A stretch of 36,372 bases of DNA from a virus: the IMG/VR virus record IMGVR_UViG_3300017781_000047, positions 1 through 36,372 of that record; one strand, 5' to 3'. Made by a program: the position numbers and the translations under genes. The notes beneath the pieces were generated by a model, which was not told where the DNA came from, did not search any database, and saw nothing but the letters and a program-made list of their open reading frames with translations. Shown one piece after another: positions 16,614 through 26,107 of the stretch (its first letter is position 1; every line of letters starts with the position of its first letter).

Positions 16614-16623
16614 TTATAAATAT
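16614..16623 (-). promoter_or_regulatory. Candidate late promoter (ATATTTATAA / TATAAATA)
   Basis: ATATTTATAAATAAA lies on the minus strand 16 bases before the start of the 227-residue structural gene. It is in the gap after the giant fibre gene, and contains the exact T4 late core. Confidence 0.5.
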
Positions 16624-16648
16624 ACGTTTTTTTTGTTTTTACTCCAAG

Positions 16649-19600
16649 TTATGATTTATTTTCTGCTTTACCTGGAAATGCATTTTTAGCTCTTAAATCA
16701 TTAATAATATTTAAAGCATTATCCTTTTGAATTGTAGTTAAATCATCTGGTATTAAAAATCCAGGTCCAGATGGGGTAAATGCCCCCTCTGAGCCAGAAG
16801 GTGGACTTATATTATAACCCATAACTGATGTTTCATCTTCTAATTGTCTTCGAATTGTAAATTTAGTAACATGATAATCAGTAAGTCCTGCAAGAACTTC
16901 TAATGGATTTCTGTCTGTTTTAAGAAATGTAGGATATCTTACAGCATATGTTCCTGCACTATAACATTGAAATGTAATTGGGTCATTACAAGCATTTATA
17001 GTACAAATCTCAAAATTATTATCAGATCCCGTATTTGATTGTAAAGTACTAACACCCCCAACAACTACAATATGGTTTTTCATATTACATACTTGTATTT
17101 CTACTGTAATTGCTTGTGATACTCCTAAACCACCTCCTGGGGTGTTTAAGGTATTTGCCGCAAATGTGTATGTTTGACCAACTGCATAATTGGGATTTGA
17201 AGCAGCAAATGTCGAAACACCTCCATAATTAATATAAGCTTCAGTAATAGTACTACCATCTGAAACAAATCTTACTGTAGCCCCTCCAGTTCCTATGGGT
17301 TTTTCAAATCCAATTGCATTAGTAGCTGATATATTTTGGGATGCAATTGAATTTCCACTTGTATTATACAAAGTACCAACTTCTCCAAATGTTGAACTAG
17401 CATTACTACCTCCATCATTCCCAGTCATTAACTGTGCTAATTCCATAGAAGCTGAGTAGTAATAATCTTGAACATCCATTACTGTAAAATCTTCAATAAA
17501 TCCTCTTTCTTCAACTCTAACTAAACTTTCTCCATCACTATCTTCACCTGTTTGAATTGTACCTTCAGCTCTAATAACATCTCCTCTTTGTATTAAATAA
17601 GGTGTACCAGTATCTTCATACCCGGGCATTAAAGAACCTGATGGAGTAAAGTTATAATAACTTTGTGCATCCCTTTTATTTGCTTTTGCTACCCAAGCAG
17701 GGAATTTACTTCCATTATTATTAGCAAATCTAACTAAGTAGGGGTTAGAATAACATTGGGCTTCAGGTGCTGACCACCCTCCAGATACTGCGCAATTAAA
17801 TGTGTGGAAATTTGCTAATTGAGGTCCATATATTTCTAAATAAGTTTCATTTAATCCCCCCCTACTAATATATCCACCTTGAGTTCTAGCATAGTCAAGC
17901 CTACTAGATCGGCTACCACTTAATAAAAATCCTGCACTTGTTACTGAAGGGTTTCCGGGTTGAGCATAATCTTTTATTGTATTTAATTGAGCTTTTAATT
18001 GAATATATGGATTTCCTGGTGATGCAGCTGGTGGCACATTACCTGATCCTGTAGCTTGAGATTGGTAATTATATGACCATGATACTGCAAGATCTAATCT
18101 ACTTGCTGCATTTCCATTTATAATTTTAAATTTAGTAGAACCACCACCTATATCTATACTACTTCCTAATCCTACTTTTGGTGTTAAATTGTTATAGTTT
18201 ATAATAGATTGTGAATTATTTATAATATTTTTATATAAAAATTGTTGTTGGTCATAACTAATCCCCATTTTTCTACCAGGTTCAAATACAGATGACATTA
18301 ATTTTTTATTAAAGTTAGTACCATCTATCCCTATACTATCAGGTATATAATTTTTTGATGCTATACTTTCTGTTGGAATAAAAATAACAGAATCAATATT
18401 ATATTCATATGAATCCCAATAATTATATTGTTCAAATGAATCTTGGAAATGAGCTATGTAAGCAGGATTTTTATTAATTACTGCTGTTTTTCCATAAGAA
18501 TTATCTCCTTCCCAAGAATCTAAACCTGTTACTGCGGATTTTGAAACTCCATTTATAAACTTTTGAGCTACTGTAGATTGATAAGGTAATCTTTGTCTTT
18601 TATTAAATGGTTGAACTGGTAAAGAATCTACTATACCTATAGTACCTGATGGAGTGAAATTATTGTAATCTAAACTTGTTATTCTAGATCCATTATATCT
18701 AGGATTTATACTTGCTAGTTGTGTATAATTACTATCTGGTACATCAGCAAACATTGACTCACTAGTATTATTTAATGAGTAAGTAACAACATTTTGAAAG
18801 TTTTCAGGTTGATATTGTTCATCATTATATGATAATAATAACCTAGTACTACTACTTCTATTTAAATTAACATTATTGTTTAATGGGCTGTAATCAGAAT
18901 TATCAAATATAATACTTTGTGTATTTTGAATTTGCCATTGATCTTGCTGTAATGGGTTTAAGTAAATATCTGCATAAACATCATCCCACCAAGAATCACC
19001 TGCATAATTAGGTGAAATATTAAAATCAGTAATAATTCCTCCAAATCCAGGGGATACTGATACTCTTGCTGCTAATGTTTCTGGGCCATTTGGTATAAAT
19101 GCTGTTTGGAATGAAGCAGAATAAATTCCATATGTTGTATTTGGAGCTCCTAATGTAAATAAATTATATATTCCTGTTGAATCTTTTGTTGAAAGACCTA
19201 TTACACCACCTCCACTATAATTTGAAACTTCAAATGATATATTATATTTTCTACCATTTAATAAATTTGAAGGTTGACCAGCTAGAAATATATAATAACT
19301 ATTAGCTGTATTTGTAACTGTAAAACCATTAGCAGTTATACTACTAAATTGATTCAAAGAAGAATCTGTTACTTGCATATCAACATCACTAGTAACCCCA
19401 GTCATTGTGTTTGCTGGAATTTGGAGTGTTGTTCCTACAGTTATATAAGGAGGTGGTGTATTTGTAATCGTAAGTTCGCATACATATGAATTCCCAATTA
19501 GGCTACAGATTTTAACTGTAGCTAATATAGTTCCTGTAACTGTTCCAGATGTAATTGTAATAGGAACATTAGTAAATGTTGTTGGAAACGTAAATCCTGC

Positions 19601-22600
19601 TGCTGTTGTTACACCAGTACTTAATGCACCTGGAAATAAAGATGTTACCAAACTTACACCTTGTTTTAATCTTGGATTTATTTGAGTAGTTCCACTTGTA
19701 AAATCAACTACTGGTAAGTTAACTGCTCTATCATTTGCTATACTGTCTTTATTTACTCTTAAGTAAGGATTATATTGAGTATTATAAAATTGACCCACAT
19801 TAAGTGTACTACCACTAAATTCTCCATCATAAAATTCTTCTTGATTATCTATAACTTCACCTAATAATCCTACTTGTGTTTGATTATATTCAATATAAGC
19901 TTGATCTGATGGATCAGCTGATGATGAAATGTCTCCTAATGGAAGAAGTGTTATTGGATTATTTGGTGTTTCATAATCATGTGTTTTAACAACATAATTT
20001 TGTAAAAATAATGATGATAGATTAGATGGGTTATAAGCATAAAATGCTATAGTTTCATCTGGTGTAATATCTAAAGGAGATGTTATTACTGTAGATCCAT
20101 TAAAAGCATTAGAAAATTCATGATTAAATATTTCACCTCTTAATGATGAAGAAATCATAACATTAACCGGTGTTATCACATTAGTATCTAACCATATTGA
20201 AAATCCTGTTTTAATAGGTTTTAAAGTTTTAAAATATGGAGTTACTACAGGATTTGCTGAGTTGTATTCTGTAGGGAATGAATTATTTATTTCACCATAA
20301 ATGTTACCATTAGGTGAAGTTGCTGTACCCATATCATTTATAGATGGAGTAGTATGCAATGATCTAGCTTCTAAAGGTTGAACAGTTGCATTTCCACCAT
20401 TTCTAGTAAACCCATAGTAACCTAATTGGGAACCTGTTATATTATATTTATTTAAACTACCCCCTGTACTACCTGTTATTTCATGTAATTCAATACTACC
20501 TGTTAGTTCTAAATTTTGTGTTGTTAGAGGTATATTTGTTATCCCATAAGATTGCGTAGTATATGAATCAACTTGTGGTTCTCGATACCTATTGCGCTCT
20601 AACATATTTTGATGTATTACAATACCTGTAGACACACTAGTACGAGCTGGTACATAGTTTTTGATCGCTTTAAATAGTGAATCATCAAAATATTTAATTA
20701 ATCTTAAATAATCGTACACATTACTACCTTCATATTTTTGAAAATATTCTTTTGCTATATCTCTTAACTCAGGGTAGTAACTATCTGATGATGATCTAAA
20801 TCTTGGATCTGCTAATACTTCTTGTATTGCACCATATCCTAAAGACTGTATTATATCATCATTTATTTCATCTTGGGGTGAAAAAGCAACTTCTAATTGA
20901 TTTAAATTTTCAGTATAACTTTGACTAATAAATGGATCTTTTTCAATACTAACTTGCCCTGATAATACTGTTCCAAAATTTAAATCTTTAGTATTTTGTA
21001 TTTTATTTGTAATTCTATTTCTAAATCCTACTGCTGGTTGATCTAAAAAGTAAGTTTCTGTATTTGTATTACTATATGTTCTTGTTACTGTATTTGCTTC
21101 ATAAACTATTTTATAATCTGATGAAGTTATATTTGTAGCAGGATCTACAAATGATCCTGTTATTAATAAATCAGACGATGCTGTAACTGCAGGATGTAGT
21201 GAAGGAATTACTTCATTATGCTTTATAAGAAGAGAAGAAGTAAATAAACTTTCTAATTCATTTCCTAAAGGTGCTCTAAAATTTACTATATCAAATGAAC
21301 TTTCATTTCCTACTGATGCATTACCTTCAATTGACTCAGGATTCATTACAAAATCATTAAATACAGATTCACTTATATCATGTGAATAGTATCTAAATTC
21401 TTGAAATGATCCAGAAAATGCTTGACCAGCTAAATTTGTTGTTAATCCTCCTACTTCTGTTCCATTTATTCTACCCCCAATATAAACCCCATCATTAGCA
21501 TTTGTACCAAATTTATTCCAAGCATAATTTAAAGATCCAGATATTTGGGCACCATATAAAGCTGTTCCATATAATCCTGTTCCATATAATCCACCCCCAC
21601 TAACATCAAAAGAATCTAAACTAGCTGATCCTTCAAATCCTAAACTATTTCCATCCCACCCATTATATATTTTATTTTTAACATATAAAGTATATGTTAC
21701 TCTATTTGAATTGTTAGTATAAGCTACGTGTTCATTTCTTTGTAAGATAACAGACCACCAATCTTTATTGTAAAATGGTAAGTAAATTGGATCTGAAATA
21801 GCATTACCTCCATCCGCAGCTGCTCCTGATATATAAAATTGCATTTCTGCCCAATCTCTATAATCACTATTTGATGAACCTGAATATGAGCCTGATGTAG
21901 ATCCTGTATAATTAAGTGTTATCCCCCAATCAAATTCTTTATCATCTAACCCATTTGATTTTTTTGCTGCTATGGTTTGTTTATCAAAACTTCCAGCAAA
22001 TGAAGATGATGGGTAACCTGTTGTTTTAAACCTAAGAGCTACACCATCAGGAACTACATAAGCTCCTGCATCTGCTATTCTATTTCTTTCTAAAGGCATC
22101 CATGGAACTATAGCTGATGCACTTGCTCTATATGAATTAGCTACTGGGGAGTAAGCATAACTATATCTTTCATACCATAAATCATAATCATCTGTTTGGT
22201 CTTTATTTTTACCTCCAAATTCATTTATTCTTAAAATAGTATTTGGAATACCCCAAATATTAATTAATTGTCTTAACCCAGCTACTGTACCTTTTTTCTT
22301 TACAAGATAAGACATATTATGGTAAAGACGTTTAAATATTTCTTTACTTACATCATCTATTGGATATGGAAACCCTTTTGTTATTAATTGTTCAACATAA
22401 TCTGCCCATGAATAATTAGGATCCCAATAATTAACTATTTCACCATTATTAATAGCTATATAATGGTTTATTAATTCACTTCCTGTTGGTGGAACATAAA
22501 CCCCATCATCATTACCTGCTAACCCTATAAAGTTATCTTGATTATTATAATTATTACCAAATCCTGTATACCCTAAAGATGTAATTACATCATCTGCTAA

Positions 22601-24139
22601 TGATAAAGGAACACCTTCATCTAAAACATTAGTAGTATTTAATTTATTTGTTATAGTTTTTGTATACAGCCAAAGTTCATCAAATGATTGACCAACCATA
22701 TTTACAAAATCTACATAATTATCATTATTATTTTGCTCTGTTATAAATGTAGGAATAGTATAATATAAATAATTTTGATTATTATTATCATATAATGAAG
22801 CTGATAATAAAACCCCTCCATAATATTGACTATTTTCTACATCACTACCTAGCCATTCTAATACTTCAGTACTTCCTGTGTTTAATAAGGGAAATGGAAA
22901 ATCATTACTTATTGCTAAATCTTTTGGATAAGAATCAGAGGCTGTATTATAGTACAAATAATAATCCCAACCATCAAAAGATCTTATTTCTTCTTCAATT
23001 TTAGTGTATAAACCTGCTATACTTTGTGAAATTTGAGGTGTTGGGTTCGATCCTGTTATAGGATTAATAGCAGCAATATCATTTTCATATGACTGTATTC
23101 TAGATACTTTTGTATAAAAGTTTTTAGTTCTTTCTTTTGCTGATGAAAAATTAACGAATTGGTCAAATGATGAAGTTGAGTAATTAGGAGTTAATTTTAT
23201 ACCTTTTTGATCTAAAATACTTAAAAATTGATCTTTAGATCCGCTAGATTCAGTATTTAATAATTCATTTTTATTTTTATAAGTTGTTGAGTTATTTACA
23301 AAATCTTTAATGTCTAAATTTATATTAGGACCTTTTAAAGCAATTGTATCACTTATTACACTTAAATCTTCAACAAAATCTACTTCATATACTTGAGTTT
23401 CTGCTGTTTTTGTAACAACATATAACTCATTTAATACTTGATATCTAGATGGAAGTGGATCAAATAACTTAATTAGAATTGAAGGTTCACCTGGTGTTTT
23501 ATCAGCTTCAGTATTTGCTGTGTTTGTATTTAAACCAGCATCATATTGACTATTAACACCAATATGGTATTCATTTTCACCAAATGTTATATAAAATTCA
23601 TCGAAATATTTAGGAGTATTAAGAGTATTTTCAAATGAAATATATGAAGACTTCATTTGAGTTGGGGTAATATAATTAGATTTTATTCTAATTTCTGTTC
23701 TATCTCCTGATATTTCTGATATGAAATATTTATTATCTATAGATGAACTTAGTTGATTATTTATAAAATTATAAACCCCATATAACACTCCATTACTATA
23801 ACCAGCATTATATATATCTTCTTCAGGGTTTATATTTACTACGTCTGTAGTAGAATTACCTACAACTGGGTTAGCTAATTGCTCCGTATTTGCCCCTACA
23901 GGATTAGCATCAGGTGTAGTATTTTGAGTTATTTGATAATCTAAAAAGTTATAATCTGAATATTGGATACTTTTTTGAGAATCATAAACATAAAATTCAA
24001 TTTGATTTATCCCAGGAGTAAAAGACCCTGAATAGTCTTCATTAGGTATTAAAGAACTATTTTCTAACTCAAACCCATCATTAAATAATAATGAAGGATT
24101 AATTTGTTGCATAGAAGAAGATACTGGTATTTCTGTCAT
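16649..24139 (-). CDS. Giant 2,496-aa tail fibre/baseplate protein
   Basis: This is the largest gene in the window. Residues 1-600 are Asn/Ser-rich and include a helical stretch, SFDELWLYTKTITNKLN, like baseplate proteins. Residues about 605-648 (KRLYHNMSYLVKKKGT, GLRQLINIWGIPNTILRINE) form a conserved tail-protein block. Residues about 650-935 look like a LamG/concanavalin-type jelly roll, with a GLYGT repeat near 855 and FSGSFQEFRYYS near 913. Residues about 1600-1705 resemble a carbohydrate-binding (CBM4/9-type) jelly roll. A G-rich beta-module lies near 2285-2340. The architecture fits a baseplate-anchored protein that also makes host-surface contact. Receptor binding is inferred. The long open frame without breaks argues for strong selection. 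Confidence 0.82.
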   Translation of the reverse strand: MTEIPVSSSMQQINPSLLFNDGFELENSSLIPNEDYSGSFTPGINQIEFYVYDSQKSIQYSDYNFLDYQITQNTTPDANPVGANTEQLANPVVGNSTTDVVNINPEEDIYNAGYSNGVLYGVYNFINNQLSSSIDNKYFISEISGDRTEIRIKSNYITPTQMKSSYISFENTLNTPKYFDEFYITFGENEYHIGVNSQYDAGLNTNTANTEADKTPGEPSILIKLFDPLPSRYQVLNELYVVTKTAETQVYEVDFVEDLSVISDTIALKGPNINLDIKDFVNNSTTYKNKNELLNTESSGSKDQFLSILDQKGIKLTPNYSTSSFDQFVNFSSAKERTKNFYTKVSRIQSYENDIAAINPITGSNPTPQISQSIAGLYTKIEEEIRSFDGWDYYLYYNTASDSYPKDLAISNDFPFPLLNTGSTEVLEWLGSDVENSQYYGGVLLSASLYDNNNQNYLYYTIPTFITEQNNNDNYVDFVNMVGQSFDELWLYTKTITNKLNTTNVLDEGVPLSLADDVITSLGYTGFGNNYNNQDNFIGLAGNDDGVYVPPTGSELINHYIAINNGEIVNYWDPNYSWADYVEQLITKGFPYPIDDVSKEIFKRLYHNMSYLVKKKGTVAGLRQLINIWGIPNTILRINEFGGKNKDQTDDYDLWYERYSYAYSPVANSYRASASAIVPWMPLERNRIADAGAYVVPDGVALRFKTTGYPSSSFAGSFDKQTIAAKKSNGLDDKEFDWGITLNYTGSTSGSYSGSSNSDYRDWAEMQFYISGAAADGGNAISDPIYLPFYNKDWWSVILQRNEHVAYTNNSNRVTYTLYVKNKIYNGWDGNSLGFEGSASLDSFDVSGGGLYGTGLYGTALYGAQISGSLNYAWNKFGTNANDGVYIGGRINGTEVGGLTTNLAGQAFSGSFQEFRYYSHDISESVFNDFVMNPESIEGNASVGNESSFDIVNFRAPLGNELESLFTSSLLIKHNEVIPSLHPAVTASSDLLITGSFVDPATNITSSDYKIVYEANTVTRTYSNTNTETYFLDQPAVGFRNRITNKIQNTKDLNFGTVLSGQVSIEKDPFISQSYTENLNQLEVAFSPQDEINDDIIQSLGYGAIQEVLADPRFRSSSDSYYPELRDIAKEYFQKYEGSNVYDYLRLIKYFDDSLFKAIKNYVPARTSVSTGIVIHQNMLERNRYREPQVDSYTTQSYGITNIPLTTQNLELTGSIELHEITGSTGGSLNKYNITGSQLGYYGFTRNGGNATVQPLEARSLHTTPSINDMGTATSPNGNIYGEINNSFPTEYNSANPVVTPYFKTLKPIKTGFSIWLDTNVITPVNVMISSSLRGEIFNHEFSNAFNGSTVITSPLDITPDETIAFYAYNPSNLSSLFLQNYVVKTHDYETPNNPITLLPLGDISSSADPSDQAYIEYNQTQVGLLGEVIDNQEEFYDGEFSGSTLNVGQFYNTQYNPYLRVNKDSIANDRAVNLPVVDFTSGTTQINPRLKQGVSLVTSLFPGALSTGVTTAAGFTFPTTFTNVPITITSGTVTGTILATVKICSLIGNSYVCELTITNTPPPYITVGTTLQIPANTMTGVTSDVDMQVTDSSLNQFSSITANGFTVTNTANSYYIFLAGQPSNLLNGRKYNISFEVSNYSGGGVIGLSTKDSTGIYNLFTLGAPNTTYGIYSASFQTAFIPNGPETLAARVSVSPGFGGIITDFNISPNYAGDSWWDDVYADIYLNPLQQDQWQIQNTQSIIFDNSDYSPLNNNVNLNRSSSTRLLLSYNDEQYQPENFQNVVTYSLNNTSESMFADVPDSNYTQLASINPRYNGSRITSLDYNNFTPSGTIGIVDSLPVQPFNKRQRLPYQSTVAQKFINGVSKSAVTGLDSWEGDNSYGKTAVINKNPAYIAHFQDSFEQYNYWDSYEYNIDSVIFIPTESIASKNYIPDSIGIDGTNFNKKLMSSVFEPGRKMGISYDQQQFLYKNIINNSQSIINYNNLTPKVGLGSSIDIGGGSTKFKIINGNAASRLDLAVSWSYNYQSQATGSGNVPPAASPGNPYIQLKAQLNTIKDYAQPGNPSVTSAGFLLSGSRSSRLDYARTQGGYISRGGLNETYLEIYGPQLANFHTFNCAVSGGWSAPEAQCYSNPYLVRFANNNGSKFPAWVAKANKRDAQSYYNFTPSGSLMPGYEDTGTPYLIQRGDVIRAEGTIQTGEDSDGESLVRVEERGFIEDFTVMDVQDYYYSASMELAQLMTGNDGGSNASSTFGEVGTLYNTSGNSIASQNISATNAIGFEKPIGTGGATVRFVSDGSTITEAYINYGGVSTFAASNPNYAVGQTYTFAANTLNTPGGGLGVSQAITVEIQVCNMKNHIVVVGGVSTLQSNTGSDNNFEICTINACNDPITFQCYSAGTYAVRYPTFLKTDRNPLEVLAGLTDYHVTKFTIRRQLEDETSVMGYNISPPSGSEGAFTPSGPGFLIPDDLTTIQKDNALNIINDLRAKNAFPGKAENKS

Positions 24140-24161
24140 CTTTTGTTATTTTACTTTATGA

Positions 24162-24659
24162 TTATGTTCCTGATTCAACTTCTCTTGCATCTTCAATTGC
24201 TCTATCAATTTCTTGTTTTGCACCTAATATACTTGCCATATCCACCTGGAGTTGTAAGTTTGTTTCTCTTAATTCTGCTATTTCATCTAATAAAGCCTGG
24301 ATTTCTTCCTGATTTGCTTTATAATCTATATAATCACTACTTTCTTTAATTAAATATTCATGTGAATTTATTTCTCCATATTTAGGAATAATAAAAAACA
24401 AATTGTTGTATATGTTAAAAAAATCTTCTACGGAAGCCAAGTTAGGATCAAAAAAACTTAAATCTTGCTCAGCTACACCTAATTCTTTAAATTCTGTATC
24501 AAATGTAGATCTAAATGACTCTCTATTATATCCCGTTCTAATTAAAGTTACTTCTGTATTTTCATCTGTAGATTTATTTAATTGAGTATCATCTAAAGGT
24601 GCATTAGGGAGTGCATTAGAATTAGGTGCGTTATTATTTGTTGAATTATCGTATTGCAT
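24162..24659 (-). CDS. Baseplate-block protein with C-terminal coiled coil
   Basis: The 165-residue protein has an Asn/Pro-rich disordered N-terminus (about 1-35) and a globular middle (SFFDPNLASVEDFFNIYNNLFF). Its C-terminal helix from about 110 to 160 shows a coiled-coil pattern (EEIQALLDEIAELRETNLQL). It overlaps the upstream tail gene by one base (TAATG) and precedes the giant fibre gene by 22 bases. The layout suggests a trimeric connector or chaperone-like component for the large fibre protein, but nothing in the sequence proves it. Confidence 0.7.
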   Translation of the reverse strand: MQYDNSTNNNAPNSNALPNAPLDDTQLNKSTDENTEVTLIRTGYNRESFRSTFDTEFKELGVAEQDLSFFDPNLASVEDFFNIYNNLFFIIPKYGEINSHEYLIKESSDYIDYKANQEEIQALLDEIAELRETNLQLQVDMASILGAKQEIDRAIEDAREVESGT

Positions 24660-26098
24660 TACCCATTTATTACTTTAAACATTATATCTTCATCGAATAT
24701 TTTTGTAGAACCATCTATTGTTGTTTTAATAAGAATAGTATAATATCTTTCAGGTTCTAAACCATTCATATATACATCAAAATAATTTGATGTTGAATCT
24801 GCACTTATTTTAGTATATTTTTCATCAAAATTAATAATAACCTCATTAGTATCTGTGTCTTTTATAGAATAATATGATGTTTGGGGTGGTAAATAAAAAT
24901 TTGTTGTATATAATGATGCCGTTTGGAATACTACATCTGGGTATTTTGGTATTCCTGCTAACCTAAATCTAGCAATACTTCCAGAGTAATAAGTTCCGGC
25001 ATTATTATAAACAGATACAAATGCTTCTGCTTGTTTTAATATTGTGTTATCTGATGAACCTGTATTAAAATTATAATCATCCCACTTTATCTCTAACATA
25101 GGGGGATATATAGTATTTGTATCTATTGAAAAATATCTAAATGTTGCTTGTGTATTAACATTATTTAAAAATTCTTGACTACCTGTTTGTTTTACAATAA
25201 ATCCATCATTCTTTTGTCCTGTTGTAGAATCTTGCTCATATAGGTATTGTTGATTAATTGATCTTTGAATATCAATATCAATATCAATACTATTACCATA
25301 TGAAAACAATTGTTTAAATTTATAATCTACACCTGATGGATCAGCATAATACCAATTTCCTCCACCTTCCATACTTGATGAAAATGATGCAGTTGCATAA
25401 GGAGTACCTACTGGAAATGGTTGTGTTTGCCATTCTGTTGATCCTGAGTAGTCAGAAAAAATCCAACTACAACCATTTACTGTTTTTGGTTCATCATAAA
25501 ATCTTCCTGTTCCCATATCCCAACTAGATGATATAGGAAATACTTCTATTGTACTGTTTTGACTTAATCCACTAACAACTGCTGCTGACATTTTTAATGA
25601 TGCCCCATAATCTAAATCTGGGTATTTTAGTCCTACTGTAGTATCTGTTTGAAGTGAATTTACTCCTAATTTTCCAGAAGATATTTTTAATAATTCTCCC
25701 TTTTGGTAAAATGATCCTGTGTTAGTAATTGTGGCACTTGTAATTTCTCCAGAACCATCAACTATCACGGTAGCTAAAGCATTTTTAGCTTTACTGCTTA
25801 TTCCATTTATTACAACATTATTATATGTTCCAGGTGTTCCTGAAAGTGGTACTCCACCATTTGTACTAAAAATTGGCAATATTGTACCATTAATAAATGA
25901 TGTTCCACTCCCTACAAGATTATCTATAGTATCAACTACTTCTGTGGTTGAAAATTGGATTAATGATCTATTTGTTTGACCATGACCTTCTTTAACTTGA
26001 GTAGACATATCTAAAATCTCATCAAGCCCAGTATTTTGTGATGGAAACTGAGAGTAAAGGGAAGCGTCTTTTGTTGGGAAAATTTTATATATTGCCAT
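24659..26098 (-). CDS. Tail/baseplate structural protein, 479 aa
   Basis: The N-terminus (MAIYKIFPTKDASLYSQFP, then RSLIQF) resembles the DNRLRE-type pattern of secreted and phage beta-sandwich proteins. In the middle, residues about 105-145 (TVIVDGSGEITSATITNTG, then SFYQKGELLKIS) form a G/T-rich module that also appears in two other tail proteins here. The middle and C-terminal parts are aromatic and strand-rich, with a possible fibronectin-like C-terminus (LEPERYYTILIKT). The gene sits directly after the gp6-like wedge gene, where T4 has genes 7 and 8, so a wedge or peripheral baseplate role is likely. I cannot assign it to a single T4 homologue. Confidence 0.72.
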   Translation of the reverse strand: MAIYKIFPTKDASLYSQFPSQNTGLDEILDMSTQVKEGHGQTNRSLIQFSTTEVVDTIDNLVGSGTSFINGTILPIFSTNGGVPLSGTPGTYNNVVINGISSKAKNALATVIVDGSGEITSATITNTGSFYQKGELLKISSGKLGVNSLQTDTTVGLKYPDLDYGASLKMSAAVVSGLSQNSTIEVFPISSSWDMGTGRFYDEPKTVNGCSWIFSDYSGSTEWQTQPFPVGTPYATASFSSSMEGGGNWYYADPSGVDYKFKQLFSYGNSIDIDIDIQRSINQQYLYEQDSTTGQKNDGFIVKQTGSQEFLNNVNTQATFRYFSIDTNTIYPPMLEIKWDDYNFNTGSSDNTILKQAEAFVSVYNNAGTYYSGSIARFRLAGIPKYPDVVFQTASLYTTNFYLPPQTSYYSIKDTDTNEVIINFDEKYTKISADSTSNYFDVYMNGLEPERYYTILIKTTIDGSTKIFDEDIMFKVING

Positions 26099-26107
26099 AA
26101 TTCTTTT

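Noticed and set aside
16611-16623. Palindrome TATTTATAAATA as a terminator
   Set aside because: Stem is only A/T pairs with no loop or T-run and the non-palindromic versions of the motif keep the same orientation before genes, which fits a promoter better.
21535-21600. Short GLYGT-encoding repeats as a possible CRISPR or satellite array
   Set aside because: The repeats are in frame within the giant tail protein, a few units only, with no spacers.
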